Source: Planctomycetota bacterium (GTDB lineage: Bacteria; Planctomycetota; B15-G4). From it: a stretch of 64,000 nt of DNA. The stretch is taken from assembly GCA_029259695.1 (NCBI GenBank), contig JAJDEQ010000164.1:1-64000 (forward strand), written 5' to 3'. Both the position numbers and the translations under genes were made by a program. Below the pieces are notes generated by a model. It had not been told where the DNA came from and ran no database searches. It worked only from the letters and a program-made list of their open reading frames with translations. Every line of letters starts with the position of its first letter. Position 1 is the first letter of the stretch. This document shows, in pieces, positions 41,428 through 49,786 of the stretch.

Positions 41428-44051
41428 AACTCGTAGGCCCGTCGCCGGAAGCGCTGACGCACGATCTCCGCCAGGGTGTTGATCACGAACGTCATGGCGA
41501 ACAGCGTCAGCGCCGCCAGGAACAGCACGCGGTACAGCGATCCATTCTGCACCGCTTCGGGCAGTTCCACGGCGATGTTGGCCGACAGCGTGCGGAAGCC
41601 GTTGAACAGGTTGGCTTCGAGCAGCGGTGTGTTGCCCGCAGCCATGAGCACGACCATCGTCTCACCCACGGCCCGGCCCAGACCGATCATGACCGCCGAG
41701 AAGAGGCCGCTCATGGCGGTGGGCACCACGACCCGCGTGGCCGTCTGCCAGGGCGTCGCCCCGGTGGCCAGCGACGCCGCGCGCAGGTGTTCGGGGACGC
41801 TCGACAGGGCGTCCTCCGCCAGCGTGTAGATGATCGGGACGACCGCGAAGCCCATCACGAAGCCGACGATCAGCGCGTTGCGCTGCACGTACGTGCTGGT
41901 CGGCGACAGGTCGAGCTGCCCGAAGCCCAGGCCGCCCCGGGGGTCGAGGCCGAGGCCGTCCAGCATGTGCGCCAACCCCCAGGCCAGGCCGAGCGTGGCC
42001 ACGACGCCCCCGCCGAACTTGAGCAGGTCGGCCACGGCCAACTGGCGGCGCGTCCAGTCCACCGACGCGCGACGCAGGGCCGGCGTCACGTAGCGACTCA
42101 GCAGCCAGGCCATGCCCAGCGCGCACAACGGGGCCAGGATCAGCACCCAGCCTCCCGACGCCTCGCCGGCGCTGCCCGCGAGCCAGAGCTTCACGTTGCC
42201 CCCGAGCAGGCCCTGCTCCACGGCCGGTGCGACGAGCTTGCCCAACAGCAGGCCCACCGGGACCGCGGCGGCGATCAGCAACATGCGCGGCCAGCCCGAG
42301 AGACGGACGGCTCGCTCGCCCGGCAGCAACTGCCACAGGTACGCGCCCGCCAGCCAGGTGAAGGGCACGGCGAAGAACGCCATGAGCGTCGCCACCAGGT
42401 GTGTCTCGACCAGCGGCGCCATCCACAGCGCGGCCAGGAAACCCAGCACGACGCTGGGCAACGTGGCCATCATCTCGATCGACTGCTTGACCCGCGCGCG
42501 CGCCGAGCGGACCAGGAACTCACTGGTGTAGATCGCGGCCAGGATCGCCAGTGGCACGCTGAAGATCATCGAGTACACAGTGGCCTTGAGCGTGCCGAAG
42601 ACGAGCGGCATGAGGCCCAGCTTGGGCTCGAAGTCATCGGTCGCGCCGGACGACTGCCAGACGTGCACCGGGCCGCTCTCGCCCTCGTACCACACCTTGC
42701 CGAACAGCGCGGGCAGCCTCGTCTCGGGGTGCGGGGCATCCAGTCCGAAGCGCTGCAGCCCCCCCGCCGTGAGCGCCAGCATGCCGTCACCACGCGGCAT
42801 GAGGTTCACCGCCTCCGCCGGCGAGGCAGCGTCGGTGACCGTCTCGAAGATCAGGTCGTCGGTGGGCACGTAGTAGCCACGCAACGAGCCGTCCGCGAAC
42901 GCAGCCACGAGCGTGCGATTGCGCGAGGACGACGCCAGCGCCGTCACCGCTGACCCTCCGCTCGGCAGCTCGTGCGCCCGCGTGAGCCGGGTCTCGTCGT
43001 CGCCCTCGCGACGGCTCAGGAACCAGCCGTAGACGCCGCCGCTGCTGTCGCCGGTCACGATCGTGGTGCGGCCCAGCATCCAGTCCAGCACGGTGAGTTC
43101 GGTGCCGTCGTTTCCCGGCAGCAGGTTCACCGTCTCCGCCAGGCGTACATCCGTGCGCGAGGCGACCTCGTAGCGCCGCAGCAGGCCGTCGTTCCACGCG
43201 ACGTAGACGGCGGTGCCGAGTTCGTTCACCAGCAGGTGATCGGGCTCGCCCACGTCGGGGCGGGGCTCGTAGGGCAGCTCGGTGTCGGTGGTCTTGAACG
43301 ACACCTTGCCGGTGAGCAGGTTGGGGCGCGCGCGCAGCTTGGACAGTCGCAACCCGCCGTCCTCGCGCAACGTGAGCAGCATGCGCGTGGTGCCCGCGAC
43401 CACGTGGCGCAGCCGCACGACCGGCGAGCTGCTCTTCGACCGCACCGGCTCGTCGGCCTCGGCCAGCAGGCCGTGGTAGCGCACCTGCAGTGCCGGCGTC
43501 ATCTCGGCCCGGCCGGTCCGATACGCGAAGCGATCACCCGGCTCCAGGTCGGCGATCGTGTCCTGGAGCGGCGCCAGGTCCTCGGCATCGGTGATGAACT
43601 CCACCGACACGCCCACGCGGCCGAGGCGCACCGAGCCGTCGGCGAACGCCGCCGCGAACGTGCCGTCGAGCACCGACACGTCGAAGTGCGTGGGCTCGAC
43701 GCCGTCGAACAGGTGCCTGCGTTCGAGCTCGGCCCCCGTGGACAGCTCGTAGGAGCAAGCCGTGCCGTCCTCGAGCAGCGTCCAGCCCACGAACTGCTGC
43801 TCGTCGGTGCCGAACGCGACCGGACGGTCTGTCTCCAGGTTGGCCACGGCGACGGCGGCGGCCTCGCTCGCCGTCGAGTCGCCGAACAAGGGCAGCACGA
43901 CCCAGACCAGGAACAGGAAGATCGTGGTCACCGCCACGATCGTGCCCAGCCCGCCGATGGTGATGCACCAACGCGAGACCGACTCGGCGAGTTGGACGCG
44001 CCGCGTCGTCTTGCGACTCGCCTTGCGCCCCGTGAAGCTCTTGTCGGTCAT
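41424..44051 (-). CDS. pstC: Phosphate ABC transporter permease PstC with beta-propeller insert
   Basis: 875 residues against about 300-320 in the classical protein. After the first helix (ITIGGLGTIVAVTTIFLFLVWVVLPLFG) comes an extracytoplasmic domain of about 420 residues. It has WD-like beta-strand repeats, for example VGWTLLEDGTACSYEL, FAAAFADGSVRLG and LVAAFADGSLRGY, which looks like a beta-propeller. The permease core has an extra hydrophobic region in its middle and the conserved loop EDALSSVPEHLRAASLATGATPWQTATRVVVPTAMSG facing PstB. ATG 44051 is chosen over an earlier frame start because the cytoplasmic N-terminus TDKSFTGRKASRK is normal. It lies 107 bases after pstS. Confidence 0.93.
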   Translation of the reverse strand: MTDKSFTGRKASRKTTRRVQLAESVSRWCITIGGLGTIVAVTTIFLFLVWVVLPLFGDSTASEAAAVAVANLETDRPVAFGTDEQQFVGWTLLEDGTACSYELSTGAELERRHLFDGVEPTHFDVSVLDGTFAAAFADGSVRLGRVGVSVEFITDAEDLAPLQDTIADLEPGDRFAYRTGRAEMTPALQVRYHGLLAEADEPVRSKSSSPVVRLRHVVAGTTRMLLTLREDGGLRLSKLRARPNLLTGKVSFKTTDTELPYEPRPDVGEPDHLLVNELGTAVYVAWNDGLLRRYEVASRTDVRLAETVNLLPGNDGTELTVLDWMLGRTTIVTGDSSGGVYGWFLSRREGDDETRLTRAHELPSGGSAVTALASSSRNRTLVAAFADGSLRGYYVPTDDLIFETVTDAASPAEAVNLMPRGDGMLALTAGGLQRFGLDAPHPETRLPALFGKVWYEGESGPVHVWQSSGATDDFEPKLGLMPLVFGTLKATVYSMIFSVPLAILAAIYTSEFLVRSARARVKQSIEMMATLPSVVLGFLAALWMAPLVETHLVATLMAFFAVPFTWLAGAYLWQLLPGERAVRLSGWPRMLLIAAAVPVGLLLGKLVAPAVEQGLLGGNVKLWLAGSAGEASGGWVLILAPLCALGMAWLLSRYVTPALRRASVDWTRRQLAVADLLKFGGGVVATLGLAWGLAHMLDGLGLDPRGGLGFGQLDLSPTSTYVQRNALIVGFVMGFAVVPIIYTLAEDALSSVPEHLRAASLATGATPWQTATRVVVPTAMSGLFSAVMIGLGRAVGETMVVLMAAGNTPLLEANLFNGFRTLSANIAVELPEAVQNGSLYRVLFLAALTLFAMTFVINTLAEIVRQRFRRRAYEL

Positions 44052-44144
44052 GTGAAGTGCGATCGGGTGGGAAGGAGCCTCGTGTCCAGGGACACGCCGG
44101 GCGCCGACGAGCACAGCCCGCCAGCGCCCTTCGCGTCACATCGC

Positions 44145-44160
44145 CCCGGGAGACCCCGGG
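44145..44160 (-). other. GC-rich hairpin at the end of pstS
   Basis: CCCGGG-AGAC-CCCGGG abuts the pstS stop codon. A hairpin here, with no T-run, could stabilise or partly attenuate the transcript so that the binding protein is made in excess over the permeases, as is common in pst operons. A second short inverted repeat, GTGTCC-AG-GGACAC, lies in the same gap near 44091-44104. Confidence 0.45.
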
Positions 44161-45153
44161 TCAGTACGAAGCGGGCGTGACCTTGATGCCTGACGCCTCC
44201 AGCGATTCCGCGGCCACCGGCCACGGCACCGGGAGGTAGCCGTCCTTGACCACGCACTGCTGACCTTCGCGGCTGAACACGAAGCGCACGAACTCCTCGC
44301 GCAGTGGATCGAGGCGCGTACCCGGCTTCTTGTTGACGTACAGGAACAGGAAGCGCGACAGGGGGTAGTCGCCGCTGTAGGCGAACTCCGGCTCGGCCGG
44401 CACGAACTCGGTGTCGGCATCCTCGGCCAGGGGCACGGCCTTCACGTCGGCGGTCTTGTAGCCGATGCCGCTGTAGCCGATCGCGTACTTGTCGCTGGCG
44501 ATGCCCTGGACGACCGACGAGCTGCCCGGCTGCTCCTTGACCGAGTCCTTGTAGTCGCCCTTGAACAGCGCGTGCTTCTTGAAGTAGCCGTAGGTGCCCG
44601 AGGCCGAGTTGCGGCCGTACAGGCTGATCGGCTTGTCGGCCCAGTCACCACGCAGTCCGAGGTCGCCCCAGGTCGTGATGTCGCTGCGGAAGCCGCCCTT
44701 GCGGTTCTTGCTGAAGACCGCGTCCACCTGCTGGAGCGTGAGCCCCTGCTCGGCGATCGGGTTGTCCTTGTGCACGTACACGGCGAGCATGTCGATGCTG
44801 GTCTTCAGGGGCGTCGGCTCGTAGCCGAAGGCCTCCTCGAAGTCGTCCACTTCCTGGCTCTTCATGGCCCGGCTCATGGGACCGAAGTGCGACGTGCCCT
44901 TGATCAGCGCCGGCGGCGCCGTCGAGGAGCCCTTGCCCTCGATCTCGATCTTCACGCTCGGGTAGAAGGCGCGGAAGTCCTCGGCCCACAGCGCCATCTC
45001 GTTGTTCATGGTGTCCGAGCCCACGCTCTTCACGTTGCCCGACACGGCCTGGACCGGCTGGTAGCGCGGCAGCAGCTCGTCGACCGTGACCTGTGCGGCG
45101 GCGGCACCCGCGGCCAGGAGCAGGGTGCTGAACGTCAGGGTGAAACTCTTCAC
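44161..45153 (-). CDS. pstS: Periplasmic phosphate-binding protein PstS
   Basis: 330 residues, normal for PstS. GTG 45153 has AGAGGA eight bases upstream and starts a signal peptide (LTFSTLLLAAGAAAAQ). Phosphate-binding signatures: GSDTMNNEMALWAEDF in the first lobe, GKGSSTAPPALIKGTSHFGPMSR, and GRNSASGTYGYFKKHAL in the second lobe. The frame runs far upstream over phoR in shadow sequence, which is rejected. The product delivers phosphate to PstC/PstA. A three-unit PHO box lies about 65 to 95 bases upstream. Confidence 0.96.
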   Translation of the reverse strand: MKSFTLTFSTLLLAAGAAAAQVTVDELLPRYQPVQAVSGNVKSVGSDTMNNEMALWAEDFRAFYPSVKIEIEGKGSSTAPPALIKGTSHFGPMSRAMKSQEVDDFEEAFGYEPTPLKTSIDMLAVYVHKDNPIAEQGLTLQQVDAVFSKNRKGGFRSDITTWGDLGLRGDWADKPISLYGRNSASGTYGYFKKHALFKGDYKDSVKEQPGSSSVVQGIASDKYAIGYSGIGYKTADVKAVPLAEDADTEFVPAEPEFAYSGDYPLSRFLFLYVNKKPGTRLDPLREEFVRFVFSREGQQCVVKDGYLPVPWPVAAESLEASGIKVTPASY

Positions 45154-45218
45154 GGATATCGTCCTCTGGGGATCTGGGGTTCGGAGAACACACTCTCGAA
45201 ACCCGAGCCGCTCGCCGC

Positions 45219-45247
45219 GGTGTGAGCCCGGTGAAGATCCGGTGAAT
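45219..45247 (-). promoter_or_regulatory. PHO box upstream of pstS
   Basis: On the minus strand ATTCACC (45241-45247), CTTCACC (45230-45236) and TCACACC (45219-45225) start exactly every 11 bases. The first two match six of the seven bases of the Streptomyces PHO-box unit GTTCACC. This is the best of the three PHO boxes in the window and the probable PhoB binding site. Confidence 0.75.
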
Positions 45248-45332
45248 TCGACGGCGCGGGCCGCCCCCTGTGACGCGGGCGATCCCGCAAGGAGCCTGGA
45301 GACCCGCCCCGGCCGTCGCTCGAAGCCGACCC

Positions 45333-47156
45333 TCAGGAGCCGACGCGGGCGGGCGACTCGAGGCGGATGCGGAACGTGCTCCCGACCCCCACCTGACTCT
45401 CCACCGAGACCTCGCCCCCGTGGGCCGCCACCGCGTGCTTCACGATCGAGAGCCCCAGGCCGGTCCCGCCCAGGGTCCGGGCGCGGTCCTTGTCCACCCG
45501 GTAGAAGCGCTCGAAGATACGCTCCTGCTCGTGCGGCGGAATGCCCGGACCGTCGTCCTGCACCTCGATCAGGATCGAGCGGTCCTTCCGGAGCAGGCCG
45601 ATGCGCACCCTGCTCTCGGCCGGCGAGTAGCGGATCGCGTTGTTGATCAGATTGGACACGGCGGTCTCGAGCGCCTGCGCGTCGCCGAAGAAGGGCACCG
45701 CGCCGGCCACGTCCACCTGCAGCGTCACGTTCTTCGTCTCGGCGCTGGCGCGCTGGCCGTGGATCGCCCGCTGGAGCGCATCGGCCAGGTCGATCGGCCG
45801 GAAGCGCGTGCCCGTGCCACCGTCGGACTCGATGCGCGCGAGGTCGAGCAGGTCGCTCACGATCGCGGCCAGGCGGTCGGCGTTGTCGAGCGACTTGGTG
45901 AGGAACGAGGTCCGGCGATCGTCGGGCATCTCGGAGTCTTCGAGCACGGCCTCCACGAAACCCTTCATGGAGGTCAGCGGCGTCTTGAGTTCGTGGGACA
46001 CGTTGGCCACGAAGTCGCGGCGGATCACCTCGAGCCGCCGGACCTCGGTCAGGTCGTGGAGCACGGCGACGCAACCGCGGCCGTCGGGAGCACCGCCGAG
46101 CGGCACGGCGCTCACGGCCAGGTCCAGGTCACGCTCCCCGTGGTGCACCCGCACTTCCACGCTCACCTTCACGTGCTCGTTGACGCAGCGCTCGACGGCG
46201 GTGACGACCTCGGGCACCCGTGTGATCTCCCAGATCGGCCGGCCGTGGGGATCCACTTGGTGGTCGGCGAGCAGCAGCTCGATGGCGGCGTCGTTGATCA
46301 GCACCAGACAGTGCTCGGGATCCACCGCCACCACGCCCTCCTCCATCGAGCCCAGGACGGCGCGGTGCTGCTCGTTGACCTGCTCGAGGCGGTGGATGCG
46401 ATCCTCGAGCTGCTCCGAGAGGTCGTTCACCGCGGCGGCCAGCCGGCCCACCTCGTCACGGCCGGTGACCGGCAGACGCGGTTGGCGCTCGCCGCTCCCC
46501 AGAGCCGACAACGCGGCCACGATGCGACGCAGAGGGCGCGTGAGCTGGGTGCTCAGGAGCCAGGACAGGATCAATCCGATGCCCAACGCCACGGCTGCGC
46601 CGGTCTGCACGGCACGCCGCAGTGCAGCCAGCTCGGCCTCCACGTCCTCGGCGGCCCGGGCCACACGCGCGTAGCCCAGCCGCTCACCGTCCGCTTCGAC
46701 CACCTGCGCCACGTAGAGCAGCTCGCGCTGCAACGTCCTGCTGGCCCGGGCGACCACCTCGCCCGGGCGCAGCACTTCGGGGCGGGTCCCGTGGTTGTCC
46801 ATCACCCCGGGCGACTCGTGCGAATCGGCGAGCACCAGGCCGTCTGCCGCGAGCAACGTGATCCGGCGACCCTCGAGGTCTTGCGCCACCCGCGCCGCGA
46901 TGCGTTCGAGCTCCGCCGCCGCGCGTGTCCGCTCTCCGTCATCGCCGGTGTTCGTCCACCGGGCCAGCGGGTCGGTGGCCAGCAGCGCCACGAGCTGCGA
47001 CTCGTCCCGGACGCGCTGCTGGATCAGCTCGTTGCGGCTGCCTTCGGCGACACCGCCCACGAGCGAGCCCACGATCAGCCCCCCCACCGCGACGATCACC
47101 AGCACGCCGAGGAAGACCTTCCAGAAGAAGCGTGAACCCAGGGGGTTCTCGGTCAC
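45333..47156 (-). CDS. phoR: Phosphate-regulon sensor histidine kinase PhoR
   Basis: 607 residues. A first membrane helix at 12-35 and a second at about 188-208 bracket a 150-residue sensor region, longer than in E. coli PhoR. A HAMP domain follows (TRPLRRIVAALSALGSGE), then a PAS domain (VLGSMEEGVVAVDPEHCLVLIND), then HisKA with the phospho-acceptor His in VANVSHELKTPLTSMKG (about residue 387). The ATPase domain has NLINNAIRYSP, DDGPGIPPHEQERIFERFYRVDK and GGTGLGLSIVKHAV. Phosphorylates PhoB when phosphate is low. It starts inside the phoB stop (47153-47156) and is followed by the pstS promoter region. Confidence 0.94.
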   Translation of the reverse strand: MTENPLGSRFFWKVFLGVLVIVAVGGLIVGSLVGGVAEGSRNELIQQRVRDESQLVALLATDPLARWTNTGDDGERTRAAAELERIAARVAQDLEGRRITLLAADGLVLADSHESPGVMDNHGTRPEVLRPGEVVARASRTLQRELLYVAQVVEADGERLGYARVARAAEDVEAELAALRRAVQTGAAVALGIGLILSWLLSTQLTRPLRRIVAALSALGSGERQPRLPVTGRDEVGRLAAAVNDLSEQLEDRIHRLEQVNEQHRAVLGSMEEGVVAVDPEHCLVLINDAAIELLLADHQVDPHGRPIWEITRVPEVVTAVERCVNEHVKVSVEVRVHHGERDLDLAVSAVPLGGAPDGRGCVAVLHDLTEVRRLEVIRRDFVANVSHELKTPLTSMKGFVEAVLEDSEMPDDRRTSFLTKSLDNADRLAAIVSDLLDLARIESDGGTGTRFRPIDLADALQRAIHGQRASAETKNVTLQVDVAGAVPFFGDAQALETAVSNLINNAIRYSPAESRVRIGLLRKDRSILIEVQDDGPGIPPHEQERIFERFYRVDKDRARTLGGTGLGLSIVKHAVAAHGGEVSVESQVGVGSTFRIRLESPARVGS

Positions 47157-47854
47157 GCCACCGTCTCAGCGAAACGGTAGCCAACACCTCGCACCGTCTC
47201 GATGAGATCACGTCGTTCTTCGAGCTTCTTGCGGATCGCGCGGATGTGCACGTCGACGCTGCGGTCGAGCACCATGGCATTGGGCCCGAGTGCGCCGCTC
47301 AGGATCTGCTCGCGTGAGAACACGCGTCCCGGGCGGGAGGCGAGGTAGTGCAGGATCCTGAACTCGGTCGCCGTGACCGGCACCTCGCCCGTCTCCAGGA
47401 AGACCTTGTGTCGCGACGGGTCGATCTGCAGCTCGCCGTGGACGATCTTCTTCTTGTCGTCGTGGCGTTCGTCCCGCGTGGACGTGCGGCGCAGCACGGC
47501 CCGCACCCGGGCCAGGATCTCCTTCGGACTGAAGGGCTTGGCGACGTAGTCGTCAGCGCCGAGGCCGAGGCCCAGGACCACGTCCGACTCCTCGCCCTTG
47601 GCGGAGACGATCACGATCGCGATGCCCGACGTGACCTCCTCCTGCTTGAGCCGCCGGCACACCTCCAGGCCGTCGAGGCCGGGCAGCATCAGGTCGAGCA
47701 GGATCAGGTCCGGCATGCGGCGCCGCGCCTCCGAGAGGCCCACGACACCATCGCTGGCGGAAGCGACGTCGAATCCCTCGCGCGAGAGCGAATACTCCAG
47801 CAGCTCGCGGATGTCGGCGTCGTCCTCGAGGATCAGCACACGTGCTTTCTTCAT
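47153..47854 (-). CDS. phoB: Phosphate-regulon response regulator PhoB
   Basis: 233 residues of the OmpR/PhoB class: receiver domain with acidic residues EDD (10-12), phospho-acceptor Asp54 in LILLDLMLPGLDG, then a winged-helix DNA-binding domain with VTATEFRILHYLASRPGRVFSREQIL and the recognition-helix segment RSVDVHIRAIRKKLE. Activates pst and porin transcription by binding direct repeats. It is the first gene of the phoB-phoR pair and carries a PHO box of its own just upstream, consistent with positive autoregulation. Confidence 0.95.
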   Translation of the reverse strand: MKKARVLILEDDADIRELLEYSLSREGFDVASASDGVVGLSEARRRMPDLILLDLMLPGLDGLEVCRRLKQEEVTSGIAIVIVSAKGEESDVVLGLGLGADDYVAKPFSPKEILARVRAVLRRTSTRDERHDDKKKIVHGELQIDPSRHKVFLETGEVPVTATEFRILHYLASRPGRVFSREQILSGALGPNAMVLDRSVDVHIRAIRKKLEERRDLIETVRGVGYRFAETVA

Positions 47855-47877
47855 TCGGCGTTAGGAAACCCCGGCAC

Positions 47878-47906
47878 CGTGAGCGTCAGGTGAAGAACAG
47901 GTTCAG
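47878..47906 (-). promoter_or_regulatory. PHO box upstream of phoB
   Basis: Minus-strand units CTGAACC (47900-47906), CTTCACC (47889-47895) and GCTCACG (47878-47884), 11 bases apart, match GTTCACC at 4, 6 and 5 of 7 positions. The last unit ends 24 bases before the phoB ATG. Confidence 0.5.
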
Positions 47907-47950
47907 AATCCGTGCGGGCAGCATATCGAGTGCCCTGGCCGGCGTCAGCA

Positions 47951-49762
47951 TCAGCGGGTGCCGCGCTCCAGGACCACTCGCCGATCGACCGTCACGGCCG
48001 CTTCGCGCTGCGTCGCGCCGTCGGGCCAGGTGACGACCAGGTCCACCGTCTCCGTGCCCGGCGGCAGACCGAAGTAGGCCACGGGCGCCGAGGCCGACTC
48101 GTAGCCACCTCCGCTGAAGATCCAGCGGGTCTGCCGAGCGGCATCCGCGCCGGGTCGGACCGTGGCGATCTCCACCCGCGAGCCGAGCCCGCGGTGATTC
48201 CCGTGACCGGGACGCTCGTCGCGCAGCTCCACCGCGAGCCACGGGCCGGCCCGCTCGCTGTCGTTGCGCAGCACACGCAAGGGACCGCTGAGCTCGCCGA
48301 TGACCATGTCCACGTCGCCATCGTCGTCGAGGTCCCCGAACACCGCACTGCGATCGCAGTGCGGTTCCGCCAGCCACGGGTTGTCGCCCACGTCCGTCAC
48401 CAACCGGAAGCGGTTGCCCTCCCGTGCGAACAACAGCGGCAACTGGGCGGCGTCGGAGTCCATCGACTTGATCGTGGCCTGAGCGTAGACGTGACCGTTG
48501 ACCAGCAGCAGGTCCTCGTCGGTGTCGAGGTCGAAGTCGTAGAACATGGTCGACCAGCCCAGGTAGCGCCTGCTCACCGCCGCCAGGCCGAAGCGGGCGG
48601 TGTGGTCCTCGTAGAAGCGCCCGTCGAGCGCGACGTGCAACGTGTTCGTGTCGCTCGAGAAGTTGGTCGTGAACAGGTCCGGGAAGCCGTCGCCGTCCAC
48701 GTCGCCCACGGCGATGCCCATGGTGGCCTGGTCCCGCCCCTCTCCGTTGAGCGCGACACCGGACAACCGTCCCCGGTCGGCCAGCACGCGCCCCGCCCAG
48801 GCGGCGCCCGGCGTCTGCGTTCCAGGCTCCGTCGCCGCTGCCACGTCGGCGTCCACCTCGGCGTCGTCGAACAGGAAGTTCTCGTCCGAGTCGTTGCCGA
48901 CGAAGATCTCCTGCCGACCGTCGAGGTCGAGATCGAGCATCACGACGCCGAGCCCGTAGCGTGGTGTGGGGTCGGCACACCCCGCCCGCTCGGTGACGTC
49001 CTCGAAGGTCCCGTCCCCGCGATTGGCGTAGAGCACGTCGGCCTGGGCGCGCATCGTCTCGGGCCCCCGCGGCACGGCCACACCCTTGAAGTTGGCTCGC
49101 TCCGGCAAGCGCTCCGGGTCGAGGTGGAAGTAGTTGACCACGTAGAGATCGAGGTCCCCGTCCCCGTCCACGTCGCCGAACGCGCTCGACGTGCCCCAGC
49201 GATCGTCGCCCACGCCGGCTTCGGCGGTGACGTCCTCGAAGCGTCCCTCGCGGTTCAGCAGCAGCACGTTGGGGCCGAAGCAGGTGACGTAGAGATCGTC
49301 GAAGCCGTTGCCGTCGACGTCCCCCACCGACACGCCCATGCCCCAGCCCGCGAACTCGAGGCCCGCGGCGTCGGTCACGTCCTCGAAGTGCATGTCACCC
49401 AGGTTCGCGAACAGCCGACAGCCCGCGCCGCGCCGGGGTGCGTCGAGCGTCGCCCCGTTGGGGGCGAACAGATCGAAGTCGCCGTCGTTGTCGTAGTCGA
49501 TCAGGGCCAGGCCGGCGCCGATCGACTCGATCAGCTCGCGCGCGGGCACCGCCCCGGACACGAGCACCAGGTCGACGCCCGAGGTGTGCGTGACGTCGGT
49601 GAAGCGCAGCGCCGCGCCCGCAGGGCTCACGCTCCCCACGGACGGTCGTGCTGCGTCGCCCTCACCCGTGACCGGGCTGCAGGCGGCCAGGCACCAGCCC
49701 AGCACGGCGACCGGCGCCAGACTCGACACGCGGCGCGCCATCGCGACCGACGCGATCCTCAT
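47951..49762 (-). CDS. CRTAC1-family lipoprotein (FG-GAP repeats plus ASPIC/UnbV domain)
   Basis: 603 residues. Lipobox LGWCLAACS. The body carries six or more FG-GAP/VCBS blades with calcium loops (DYDNDGDFDLFAPNG, DVDGNGFDDLYVT, DVDGDGDLDLYVVNY, DVDGDGFPDLFTTN, DLDDDGDVDMVIGE). The C-terminus is the ASPIC/UnbV domain: RGLGSRVEIAT, IFSGGGYESASAPVAYFGLPPGT, VDLVVTWPDGATQ. These proteins are thought to bind ligands or carbohydrate at the surface; no enzyme activity is established. It is read 25 bases after the TPR lipoprotein in what is probably one transcript, and ends 96 bases before phoB. Confidence 0.9.
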   Translation of the reverse strand: MRIASVAMARRVSSLAPVAVLGWCLAACSPVTGEGDAARPSVGSVSPAGAALRFTDVTHTSGVDLVLVSGAVPARELIESIGAGLALIDYDNDGDFDLFAPNGATLDAPRRGAGCRLFANLGDMHFEDVTDAAGLEFAGWGMGVSVGDVDGNGFDDLYVTCFGPNVLLLNREGRFEDVTAEAGVGDDRWGTSSAFGDVDGDGDLDLYVVNYFHLDPERLPERANFKGVAVPRGPETMRAQADVLYANRGDGTFEDVTERAGCADPTPRYGLGVVMLDLDLDGRQEIFVGNDSDENFLFDDAEVDADVAAATEPGTQTPGAAWAGRVLADRGRLSGVALNGEGRDQATMGIAVGDVDGDGFPDLFTTNFSSDTNTLHVALDGRFYEDHTARFGLAAVSRRYLGWSTMFYDFDLDTDEDLLLVNGHVYAQATIKSMDSDAAQLPLLFAREGNRFRLVTDVGDNPWLAEPHCDRSAVFGDLDDDGDVDMVIGELSGPLRVLRNDSERAGPWLAVELRDERPGHGNHRGLGSRVEIATVRPGADAARQTRWIFSGGGYESASAPVAYFGLPPGTETVDLVVTWPDGATQREAAVTVDRRVVLERGTR

Positions 49763-49786
49763 GCGACGGCTGTCACGGGCAGGCCG

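Noticed and set aside
45154-46074. Extension of the pstS frame into phoR
   Set aside because: No signal peptide and antisense-like arginine-rich residues; the GTG at 45153 has a ribosome-binding site and a signal peptide.
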